DNA of 7,923 bases, from assembly GCA_025450375.1 (NCBI GenBank), contig JANWHO010000055.1:1-7923 (forward strand), in the 5' to 3' direction. Both the position numbers and the translations under genes were made by a program. Of the stretch, positions 1 through 5,292 are shown piece by piece. Position 1 is the first letter of the stretch. Every line of letters starts with the position of its first letter. The notes beneath the pieces are model-generated. The model was not told where the DNA came from. It made no database searches and was given only the letters and a program-made list of their open reading frames with translations. This stretch comes from Chloroflexota bacterium (GTDB lineage Bacteria > Chloroflexota > UBA5177 > JANWHV01).

Positions 1-766
1 AGGCGACGAAGGTGAACAACGTGTATAGCGCGAGCATCATCATCGCGCGGGTGGCGAACACCCAGGAGAAATCGGGGTCGCGCCAGGGGGCGACCCAGAG
101 GGCCCGCCACGATTGCACCACCGGCCGCGCCAACGCCTGGCCAGGGAGATCGGCAACCACGATGGCGGTCAAACAGGCGCCCCCGCCGATGAGGAGCGCG
201 GTGACTCCGTAAAACGAGGCGACATGCTGGGGCGAAACCAGGATCGCCGCCACCCCGAAACTGACGATGGTCCCCAACATGCTCATCGCGCCCAGATAAC
301 CTGAGGCTTCGCCATATTGCCGCGGCGGGACATGATCGGGAATGTATGCCTGGTAGGCGGCGCCGCTCACCGCGTTGCCGAAGCTGGCGAGCAGGTAACC
401 CGCGAACAACAAGCTGACCGAGCTTGTCCAGGTCATGAGCACCAGGCCGGCGGTATCCAGGGCCGCGCCGCCGAGCAGGTACGGTCGACGCCGGCCCCAG
501 GTGCTCACCGATAGGTCGCTCAGGACACCCGCGATCGGCTGCACGACCATCGAGACGAAGCCGCCAACCCCACCAAGGACCGCGAGCAAAATGGTCGCCC
601 GGGCCGGGTTAGCCAGGGTAGTAAGCTGCGCGGGCACCGCAACCCCAAGGAGAGCCCCTGCATGGAAGCTGAGCGAGAACCAGTACGCGGCCAACATGCA
701 TTGGCGAAGGGGAGTGAGCAGTGCCAGTGATCTGGCCTTGATCGTGGTCTCGCCAAGATCACGCAT
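1..766 (-). CDS. MFS transporter, SLC45/GPH-like (N-terminal part; C-terminus beyond left edge)
   Basis: Reading the minus strand from an ATG at 766 gives 255 residues open to the window edge; an in-frame TAG at 790-788 limits the start, and no other plausible start lies between. The Shine-Dalgarno site is weak. About six full hydrophobic segments are visible (roughly residues 24-49, 58-82, 98-115, 117-142, 155-177, 184-208) and a seventh begins near 232, as expected for the first half of a 12-helix permease. Loop 2-3 carries the MFS motif A, here G80-V-L-S-D84 followed by a longer stretch and G91-R-R-R-P. That spaced form resembles SLC45/GPH sugar-cation symporters more than drug efflux pumps. 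A sugar or glycoside substrate is inference only. It is transcribed divergently from the neighbouring acetyltransferase gene. The transporter assignment is firm; substrate is unknown. Confidence 0.88.
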   Translation of the reverse strand, partial: MRDLGETTIKARSLALLTPLRQCMLAAYWFSLSFHAGALLGVAVPAQLTTLANPARATILLAVLGGVGGFVSMVVQPIAGVLSDLSVSTWGRRRPYLLGGAALDTAGLVLMTWTSSVSLLFAGYLLASFGNAVSGAAYQAYIPDHVPPRQYGEASGYLGAMSMLGTIVSFGVAAILVSPQHVASFYGVTALLIGGGACLTAIVVADLPGQALARPVVQSWRALWVAPWRDPDFSWVFATRAMMMLALYTLFTFVA

Positions 767-918
767 CCATGCAACCCAACCCGATTCCTACAGGCACAAC
801 GAAGGCGGTGAGCGCCCATTTCTAGACGTGTCTCGGAGGTCAGGAGAGTGCGGGTTCATCCACCCAGATCGGAGCCGCCCGCCGACTCCTGGCTCATTGG
901 TGAAGATACTGCCGTCCA

Positions 919-931
919 TGCCGTTACGGCA
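919..931. promoter_or_regulatory. 13-nt perfect dyad, possible operator or small hairpin
   Basis: TGCCGT-T-ACGGCA is a perfect inverted repeat around one central base. It could be an operator for a dimeric regulator of either divergent gene, or part of the larger structured element directly to its right. CATGCC at 917-922 can also pair with GGCATG at 965-970, which would enclose the next hairpin. The sequence does not show which of these matters. Confidence 0.35.
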
Positions 932-934
932 AGC

Positions 935-967
935 GCCCCGCGTGCCCTGCCGCAGGGCATACGGGGC
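935..967. other. Strong imperfect hairpin (REP- or MITE-like palindrome?)
   Basis: GCCCCG (935-940) pairs with CGGGGC (962-967), and TGCCCTG (943-949) pairs with CAGGGCA (953-959). Between these stems C941/A961 is a mismatch and G942/T960 a wobble, and the loop is CCG (950-952). The result is 13 Watson-Crick pairs plus one wobble in 33 nt. There is no T-tract on either side. The flanking genes are divergent, so neither gene ends here, which argues against a transcription terminator. An extragenic palindromic repeat, a remnant of a small mobile element, or an RNA structure in a leader are the remaining options. The structure is seen directly; its role is not. Confidence 0.6.
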
Positions 968-974
968 ATGTGAA

Positions 975-1004
975 GATCGGTCGGATCGGTCGGATCGGTC
1001 CGAT
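975..1004. repeat. 9-nt tandem repeat, three units of GATCGGTC(G/C) plus GAT
   Basis: Units at 975-983, 984-992 and 993-1001 read GATCGGTCG, GATCGGTCG and GATCGGTCC, followed by GAT. The right end forms the odd-centred palindrome ATCGG-T-CCGAT (994-1004). It starts 7 bp after the long hairpin. A related tract occurs at 2257-2282 in the opposite orientation. A -10-like TACAAT overlaps its right end (1004-1009), but there is no matching -35. Confidence 0.75.
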
Positions 1005-1086
1005 ACAATCTCAGGCGCCGCGTAACCAGCGACGGCCCGCTGTTGGGTGGCGGAGTCGCCCGATCACGGGCAGCCCACATCTACGC

Positions 1087-1092
1087 TATGAT
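1087..1092 (+). promoter_or_regulatory. Possible -10 element of the GNAT gene promoter
   Basis: TATGAT matches five of six bases of the bacterial -10 consensus and lies about 45 nt before the GTG start, a reasonable leader length. No recognisable -35 hexamer sits 16-18 bp upstream, so the call is weak. Confidence 0.22.
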
Positions 1093-1137
1093 TTCCCCAT
1101 GGAGCGCGCGGGACGGTAGCGGAGGGGCGGGGAGTCA

Positions 1138-2241
1138 GTGCAAGGCAGGGTCGAGCGGTTTTCGCTCCCTGATGGCGAGGAGGCAGTCATTCACGAACTG
1201 CGCGCGCCCCTTGGCGCCGGCGCCGATGCGCTCATCGCGTTTTGGGCCGCGCGCGACCAGGTATCGCCACGAGCGGCCCGCGACATCGAGACCCGCCTTA
1301 CGGCGCGCGAGGATATCGGCGACCGTTGGTACGTGGCCACCACGATCGAGGGTATTGTCTGTGCTCTGGAGCTTTCCCGCTCGAATCGGATTCCCCATCT
1401 CGGTTCGATCCACAATCTGTTTACCACTCCCCATCGCCGTGAGCAGGGCCTGGCTCGTCATGTGCTTGAGGTAGCACTTGACCGTTTTTCCAGCGATGGC
1501 GGCCAAGGCGTGCTCGCCCAGACCATTGTCGACTCGCCCTCCCACCGACTCCTCCGAACCTTCGAGTTCGTTGACTACCTGACGATGCCGGATCTGTCGG
1601 GAAGAGTAACTACCCGATTTATCTTCGGCGATGCCGAGGCGTTTGACCTCCGATACTTTGGCTCGATCGGGCCCTCAGCCCTCGCCCGGCGCCCATTGCG
1701 ACGCTCGGACAAGGCGGCCCTCCTCCACCTCCTGAGCGCCCCCGTCCCCTACCTGGTCCGATACCACGCCCTCCAGGCGTATGGCGCCTATGGGGCGGAC
1801 GAAGCGGTGTTGCTCTTGCTAGATACGCTGGAGCGAGGCAAGGGCGCCTCGATTCTCGGGGTGGCCGCCGAAGGGACGCCTGCCGCGTTGGGCACGGTGT
1901 TGCCCGCCGATTTGCCCACTGGTCCTCAACCATACCGAGACCATGTGCGCATGCTGGACCTCTTTGCCACGCCCGGACATGAGGCCGCTTTGGCGCCGGT
2001 GCTGGAGGCATTGCTAGTCAGGGCGGATGTGCTGCCGGGGGTCCGGCGCCTGAACAGCGTGGTCGACGCCGCGAATCTCGCGGTCCGAACCACCCTGGAA
2101 GAAGCAGGATTTGAGTATGCCGGCACCCTCCACGAGTTTGTCGCCCTTGGCGGGCTGCGCGCCGATGGCGTGTTCTACGAGTTGACCCGCGAGGAGCCGG
2201 TTGCACCCGTGGAACCAACCGTGGCCGCGTCTCCCGCGTAG
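1138..2241 (+). CDS. Double-domain GNAT-fold N-acetyltransferase, substrate unknown
   Basis: This 367-residue protein starts at GTG 1138; GGAGGGG at 1121-1127 and GGGGAG at 1129-1134 lie upstream. The in-frame ATG at 1099 is cut off by a TAG at 1117, so it cannot be the start. Residues about 15-165 look like a GNAT domain: a strand ending in H92-N-L-F-T, then the acetyl-CoA loop and helix with the R/Q-x-x-G-x-A pattern (R101-E-Q-G-L-A106), and a motif-B-like segment near 130-150. Residues about 190-350 look like a second, degenerate GNAT copy. There DHVRMLDLFATPGHEAA (268-284) sits where motif A should be but without the glycine loop, and an N-x-A..LEEAGF segment (313-325) matches the usual C-terminal motif. 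The tail is Pro/Ala/Val-rich. Family known: such enzymes move acetyl groups from acetyl-CoA to amines. Substrate and physiological role cannot be read from sequence. It stands alone, with structured gaps on both sides. Confidence 0.8.
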   Translation: MQGRVERFSLPDGEEAVIHELRAPLGAGADALIAFWAARDQVSPRAARDIETRLTAREDIGDRWYVATTIEGIVCALELSRSNRIPHLGSIHNLFTTPHRREQGLARHVLEVALDRFSSDGGQGVLAQTIVDSPSHRLLRTFEFVDYLTMPDLSGRVTTRFIFGDAEAFDLRYFGSIGPSALARRPLRRSDKAALLHLLSAPVPYLVRYHALQAYGAYGADEAVLLLLDTLERGKGASILGVAAEGTPAALGTVLPADLPTGPQPYRDHVRMLDLFATPGHEAALAPVLEALLVRADVLPGVRRLNSVVDAANLAVRTTLEEAGFEYAGTLHEFVALGGLRADGVFYELTREEPVAPVEPTVAASPA

Positions 2242-2256
2242 CCACCGCCGCGAACA

Positions 2257-2282
2257 GATCCGTCCGATCCGTCCGATTGGAC
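2257..2282. repeat. 9-nt tandem repeat, two units of GATCCGTCC plus GATTGGAC
   Basis: Units at 2257-2265 and 2266-2274 are identical and a partial, diverged unit follows. On the complementary strand, rotated, the unit is GATCGGACG. It differs from the 975-1004 unit (GATCGGTCG) at one position and lies in the opposite orientation. The right end, GTCC-GATT-GGAC (2271-2282), could form a 4-bp stem. It begins 15 bp after the GNAT stop codon. Confidence 0.7.
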
Positions 2283-2374
2283 ATCCCAGAGTGAAGCCTC
2301 GCTCCGGTACACTAAAGCGAAATGGGACGCGCCGGAACGAGGCGCCTCCCCATCCCTTAAAGCACTCAATGAAC

Positions 2375-2380
2375 AAGGAG
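2375..2380 (+). promoter_or_regulatory. Ribosome binding site that fixes the oxidoreductase start
   Basis: AAGGAG lies 6 nt before ATG 2387. The frame stays open further upstream, back into the end of the GNAT gene, and offers an in-frame ATG at 2369. Neither gives family-like sequence, and ATG 2369 has no site of this quality. Confidence 0.8.
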
Positions 2381-2386
2381 CGGAGT

Positions 2387-3397
2387 ATGCAAGCAATCGT
2401 GCAGCGCGCTACCGGCGGTCCGGAAGTTTTGCGCCTGGAGAAGGTGCCGGACCTGCTGCCGGGGCCCGGCCAGGTGGTGGTCCGATTGCGAGCCGCCGCC
2501 CTCAATCGACGCGACCTCTACATTCGTTTGGGTCAGTACGCCGGGATTACGCTTCCCATTACCCCTGGGGCGGATGGGGCGGGCGAGATCCTCGCGTTGG
2601 GCGAAGGGGTAACCAATATCTCCCCCGGCCAGGAAGTGGTGATCAACCCCTCGTTGGAGTGGGGCGACGACCCACGTATCCCCGGATCCTCCTGGCGAAT
2701 CCTTGGCTTGCCGGAAAACGGCACCTATGCCCAACAGGTTTTGGTCCCCGCGTCCGCCGTGTTCTCCAAGCCGGAAGCCCTTTCCTGGGAGGATACCGCC
2801 GCTCTCCCGCTTGCCGGACTGACCGCGTACCGCGCCCTGGTGACCCGAGGGCAGGTTCAGGTTGGTCAGACGGTGCTTATCCCTGGAATTGGCGGTGGTG
2901 TCTCGTCCTTCATCCTCCTATTCGCCAGGCGTCTGGGCGCCCGCGTGCTGGTAACCTCCAGCAGCGACCACAAGCTGGCCCGCGCGCGCGAACTTGGTGC
3001 CGACGCGGGTTTCAACTATAAGACCCAGAATTGGGTGCAAGAGGTGCGGCAGGCTACCGGAGGGCTCGGTCCCGATCTGGTGGTCGATAGCGTCGCGGGC
3101 GACACCTTCAATCATATTCTCGATGTGATCCGGCCCGGCGGCCGCATCGTGACCTACGGATCGACCCTGGGGGCGGCGCCCGAGGTGGTGGTCCGGCGGA
3201 TATTCTGGAAGCAACTCGACGTGCTGGGCTCTACCATGGGGACGCCGGCGGAGTTCCAGGCGATGCTCGATATGTTTGCCGATGGGACGCTGCGCCCGGC
3301 GGTGGATCAAGTGTTCCCCCTTGCCGAGGCGGGCGCCGCTCAATCCCGTATGCAAGAGTCGGCCCAGTTCGGCAAAATCGTCTTATCAATCGGCTAG
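2387..3397 (+). CDS. NAD(P)-dependent MDR-family oxidoreductase (quinone-oxidoreductase / 'zinc-binding dehydrogenase' type)
   Basis: The 336-residue product has the medium-chain dehydrogenase/reductase layout. The N-terminal GroES-like catalytic domain covers about 1-125, with the N40-R-R-D substrate-side motif and a GADGAGEIL segment at 61-69. A Rossmann domain covers about 130-280, with the nucleotide loop G167-I-G-G-G-V172 and the second-strand segment VLVTSSSDHK (187-196). The last part folds back onto the catalytic domain (about 285-336). The protein has no cysteine at all, and the GHE zinc-ligand motif is replaced by G-A-D. It therefore should bind neither catalytic nor structural zinc despite the usual family name; this fits quinone-reductase-type members, which normally use NADPH. 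Substrate is unknown: quinones, enones or aldehydes are possible. It resembles the Bacillus YogA-type group as I recall it, not checked. No operon partner explains its role. Confidence 0.87.
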   Translation: MQAIVQRATGGPEVLRLEKVPDLLPGPGQVVVRLRAAALNRRDLYIRLGQYAGITLPITPGADGAGEILALGEGVTNISPGQEVVINPSLEWGDDPRIPGSSWRILGLPENGTYAQQVLVPASAVFSKPEALSWEDTAALPLAGLTAYRALVTRGQVQVGQTVLIPGIGGGVSSFILLFARRLGARVLVTSSSDHKLARARELGADAGFNYKTQNWVQEVRQATGGLGPDLVVDSVAGDTFNHILDVIRPGGRIVTYGSTLGAAPEVVVRRIFWKQLDVLGSTMGTPAEFQAMLDMFADGTLRPAVDQVFPLAEAGAAQSRMQESAQFGKIVLSIG

Positions 3398-3473
3398 GAA
3401 GCCGCTAACCAGCCCAGTGGAGCGTCAAGGACCGTTTGCCATGTACACCCGACCGCAGTCGTCGTCCCTGCCA

Positions 3474-3489
3474 TCCGACCGTTGTCGGA
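3474..3489. other. Small perfect stem-loop between oxidoreductase and HTH gene
   Basis: TCCGAC and GTCGGA form a 6-bp stem around the loop CGTT. It sits 76 bp after the oxidoreductase stop. No T-run follows, so it is at best a weak or factor-dependent terminator. It could equally be an operator or chance in GC-rich DNA. Confidence 0.3.
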
Positions 3490-3540
3490 GGCCCGGGCGA
3501 ATCGTACGCTCGTGATTCTAATTGACCAGAGGAGAAGAAG

Positions 3541-3903
3541 GTGCCGACACTGGGTGAGACCTTGCGCGACGCGAGAGGGAAGAAGAAGGCGAAACTCAGC
3601 CAGGTAGAGGCGGACACCCGCATTGCTCGCGACAAGTTGGAGGCCCTGGAGTCCGACCGTTTGGACGCCCTGCCGGATGATGTCTATACCCGCGGCGCCA
3701 TCCGGAACTACGCGCTCTATTTGGGCCTCGACGCGGACCAAACCCTGGCCCTCTATCGAGACGCCCGCCCGGCTCAAGTGGTCGCCCGCCCGCTGTCCCA
3801 GGTTGGGACGGTCACGCGCTTGACCCCGCTTACCTATGCCATGATTTCGGCGCTGACCGTTATCCTGGTAGTGGTGGCCCTATTCGTCACCCATATTATT
3901 TAG
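3541..3903 (+). CDS. Short RodZ-like membrane-anchored HTH protein
   Basis: The product has 120 residues and starts at GTG 3541, 6 nt after AGAGGAG (3528-3534). Residues about 4-70 form the HTH_25 / RodZ N-terminal type domain: T-L-G-E-T-L-R-x-A-R at 3-12, K18-L-S-Q-V-E-A-D-T-R-I, then L-E-A-L-E-S-D at 33-39 and Y49-T-R-G-A-I-R-N-Y-A at 49-58. A linker of about 25 residues leads to one strong hydrophobic helix (about 97-119) and the chain ends there. RodZ proteins are bitopic, with the HTH inside the cell contacting MreB and a periplasmic or extracellular domain outside. This one has no outer domain, so a full RodZ function is doubtful. It may still be a membrane-bound cytoskeletal or regulatory adaptor. 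The next gene is yajQ, 106 bp on; a functional link is not shown. Confidence 0.82.
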   Translation: MPTLGETLRDARGKKKAKLSQVEADTRIARDKLEALESDRLDALPDDVYTRGAIRNYALYLGLDADQTLALYRDARPAQVVARPLSQVGTVTRLTPLTYAMISALTVILVVVALFVTHII

Positions 3904-3996
3904 GATCCTCCCACGCCAAGCCGGGCCGGCTCGATCCGCCGCCGCGCCCGAGGCGCCGGGGTGCGTGATTGGCCGTACCGGTATCATGCATGAGAG

Positions 3997-4003
3997 AGAG
4001 GAG
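3997..4003 (+). promoter_or_regulatory. Ribosome binding site that fixes the YajQ start
   Basis: AGAGGAG lies 6 nt before ATG 4010. In-frame ATGs further upstream (for example near 3986-3990) overlap or precede this site and would add residues not seen in the family. Confidence 0.75.
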
Positions 4004-4009
4004 CGTTCG

Positions 4010-4501
4010 ATGGCGGCAGACAGTTCATTTGACGTGGTCTCGGAGTTCGATCGCCAGGAGTTGGTTAACGCTATCGACCAGACGTTGCGGGAAGTTCACA
4101 CCCGCTACGACCTGAAGGACAGCGGCTCTACCATCGTGCTTGAGAAAACCGAGGTCGAGTTGAAGGCGCCGGACACGATGACCCAAAACGCGGTCCGCGA
4201 CATCTTGCAGTCCAAAATGATTGGACGGAAGCTGTCCCTCAAGATCATCAAGTTCGAGGAGCCAGTCGAAGCCCTGGGGGGAAGCGTCCGTCAGGTGGGC
4301 ACCTTACAAATGGGGCTCAGCCAGGAGTTGGCGAAGGAAATAAGCAAGCTGCTCCGTGACAACTTCCCCAAGGTCAAGAGCCAGATCCAGGGCGACGCTA
4401 TCCGGGTCACCAGTAAGAGCAAGGACGATCTGCAGGCAGTGCAGGCGACCTTGCGGGGGAAGGACTATCCCGTGCCGATCCAGTTCACGAATTACCGGTA
4501 G
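4010..4501 (+). CDS. yajQ: YajQ family nucleotide-binding protein (UPF0234)
   Basis: From ATG 4010 the protein has 163 residues, the normal size of this family. Conserved blocks are visible in order: S-F-D-V-V-S-E at 6-12, the R32-Y-D-L-K-D-S block, K-x-E-V-E-L-K-A near 46-53, a G90-G-S-V-R-Q segment, the G102-L-S-Q-E-L-A-K-E-I helix, and the C-terminal K-V-K-S-Q-I-Q-G-D-A-I-R-V and K138-D-D-L-Q-A-V blocks. The fold is known to be two RNP-like ferredoxin domains. Members bind nucleotides, and some in Xanthomonas and Pseudomonas bind cyclic di-GMP and act as effectors; whether this one does cannot be read here. The protein is cytosolic, with no signal or membrane segment. TATCAT at 3982-3987 is -10-like, but no -35 accompanies it. 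pgsA follows 129 bp later. Confidence 0.93.
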   Translation: MAADSSFDVVSEFDRQELVNAIDQTLREVHTRYDLKDSGSTIVLEKTEVELKAPDTMTQNAVRDILQSKMIGRKLSLKIIKFEEPVEALGGSVRQVGTLQMGLSQELAKEISKLLRDNFPKVKSQIQGDAIRVTSKSKDDLQAVQATLRGKDYPVPIQFTNYR

Positions 4502-4630
4502 CACCATGGTGAATGAATCCATGGCTTGCCGCTTGCGGGTGTCTCGCGCTATCAGTCAGTTCCGTCATCCGGCGGTTTCGTCCCCGGAGTCATTCCGCGG
4601 GCAGATCGTCGGCGGCCCGGGGTTGACCCG

Positions 4631-5209
4631 ATGAGTTCCCCTGGAGCCGGGAGGGCGGATCAGGGAGGTAGGCGACCGTCCGCCTTCCAGAGCTTGCCCA
4701 ATTGGCTCAGCCTATTCCGGCTCCTGAGCTCGCCCGCGATTGCCGCATTGCTCTTGATTAACGCGCACGGCCTCCGCGTCGTGGCCGCGCTCCTGTTCGC
4801 GGCGGCCTCGATCACTGATTATCTGGACGGTTATCTAGCCCGCCGGATGAAGGTGGTGAGCTCGCTCGGGGTATTCATGGATCTGGCGGCGGACAAGATC
4901 TTGGTGTCCACCGTCCTGATCATCCTCACCGGAACCGGCGCCGTGCCCTCTTGGATGGCGGCCGTAATCGTCGCGCGCGAGTTTATCGTGGCCGGCCTAC
5001 GGAGCCAGGCGGCGGCCAAGGGAGTGGCAATTGGGGCCAGTCAACTTGGCAAGTGGAAGACCGCGATCACCCTGGTGGCTCTCTTGCTGGCCGTGCTCGA
5101 CCTCGATAGAACTCTCGTGCTGGCCGGTCTCTGGATCACCACGGCGATCACTATCGCTTCCGCCCTCGACTACATTATCAGCCACTGGAAAATCACGATC
5201 CATCCCTGA
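4631..5209 (+). CDS. pgsA: CDP-diacylglycerol--glycerol-3-phosphate 3-phosphatidyltransferase (phosphatidylglycerophosphate synthase)
   Basis: This inner-membrane enzyme makes phosphatidylglycerophosphate from CDP-diacylglycerol and glycerol-3-phosphate, the committed step to phosphatidylglycerol and cardiolipin. The CDP-alcohol phosphotransferase signature is complete: D66-G67-x2-A70-R71-x8-G80-x3-D84-x3-D88. The PgsA-type blocks R-E-F-I-V-A-G-L-R (116-124) and G-K-W-K-T (140-144) follow. LPNWLSLFR (22-30) is the usual start of the first helix, and several further hydrophobic helices run to the end. From ATG 4631 the protein has 192 residues, a normal length. This start lacks a good Shine-Dalgarno site; the TTG at 4694 would begin just before PNW, but its GGGAGG is 25 nt away, so ATG 4631 is preferred. 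A weak promoter-like pair, TTGCCG (4526-4531) and TATCAG (4550-4555) with 18-bp spacing, lies upstream. Confidence 0.92.
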   Translation: MSSPGAGRADQGGRRPSAFQSLPNWLSLFRLLSSPAIAALLLINAHGLRVVAALLFAAASITDYLDGYLARRMKVVSSLGVFMDLAADKILVSTVLIILTGTGAVPSWMAAVIVAREFIVAGLRSQAAAKGVAIGASQLGKWKTAITLVALLLAVLDLDRTLVLAGLWITTAITIASALDYIISHWKITIHP

Positions 5210-5230
5210 TGTCCTTCTGGCGCTTTTCGG

Positions 5231-5236
5231 TAGAAT
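5231..5236 (+). promoter_or_regulatory. Possible -10 element upstream of lysS
   Basis: TAGAAT matches five of six bases of the -10 consensus, 57 nt before the lysS start in the 83-bp gap after pgsA. No clear -35 hexamer is present. No T-box or other tRNA-sensing leader fits in this short gap. Confidence 0.22.
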
Positions 5237-5292
5237 AGGGTGGATACACCGCGTGCCGGATTCATGGGGAAAGAGGTAGCCAGACTAACTGT

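Larger units (their letters stand above)
767..1137. other. Divergent intergenic region with no credible gene
   Basis: This 371-bp stretch separates the minus-strand transporter from the plus-strand GNAT gene. Open frames crossing it on either strand lack recognisable protein character and use the repeat as Arg-Ser-Asp or Thr-Asp-Pro runs, so I treat them as chance. It must hold the promoters of both neighbours. Its middle (917-1004) is densely structured: a dyad, a long imperfect hairpin and a 9-nt tandem repeat, listed separately. The parts at 767-910 and 1010-1080 show nothing I can name. Confidence 0.7.

Noticed and set aside
935..967. Intrinsic terminator
   Set aside because: No T-run follows on either strand and both neighbouring genes point away from it.
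975..1004. CRISPR array
   Set aside because: The units are 9 nt and directly abutting, with no spacers and no cas genes in view.
1004..1009. TACAAT as a promoter -10
   Set aside because: It overlaps the tandem repeat, no -35 hexamer lies 16-18 bp upstream, and it is about 130 bp from the GNAT start.
435..1025. Long plus-strand open frame across the transporter and the gap
   Set aside because: It is antisense to a clear MFS membrane protein and runs into the 9-nt repeat as Arg-Ser-Asp repeats; it has no family-like sequence.
856..1080. Minus-strand open frame in the divergent gap
   Set aside because: It is built over the hairpin and repeat, has no recognisable motif or ribosome site, and has biased composition typical of chance frames in GC-rich DNA.
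2201..2386. N-terminal extension of the oxidoreductase
   Set aside because: It overlaps the GNAT gene end and translates the 9-nt repeat; ATG 2387 has an ideal AAGGAG site and begins exactly where the family begins.
4526..4630. TTG-started extension of PgsA
   Set aside because: The extra 35 residues are low-complexity and unlike the family; the catalytic domain is complete from ATG 4631.
5210..5292. T-box or lysine riboswitch leader of lysS
   Set aside because: The gap is only 83 bp, too short, and no antiterminator bulge sequence is present.
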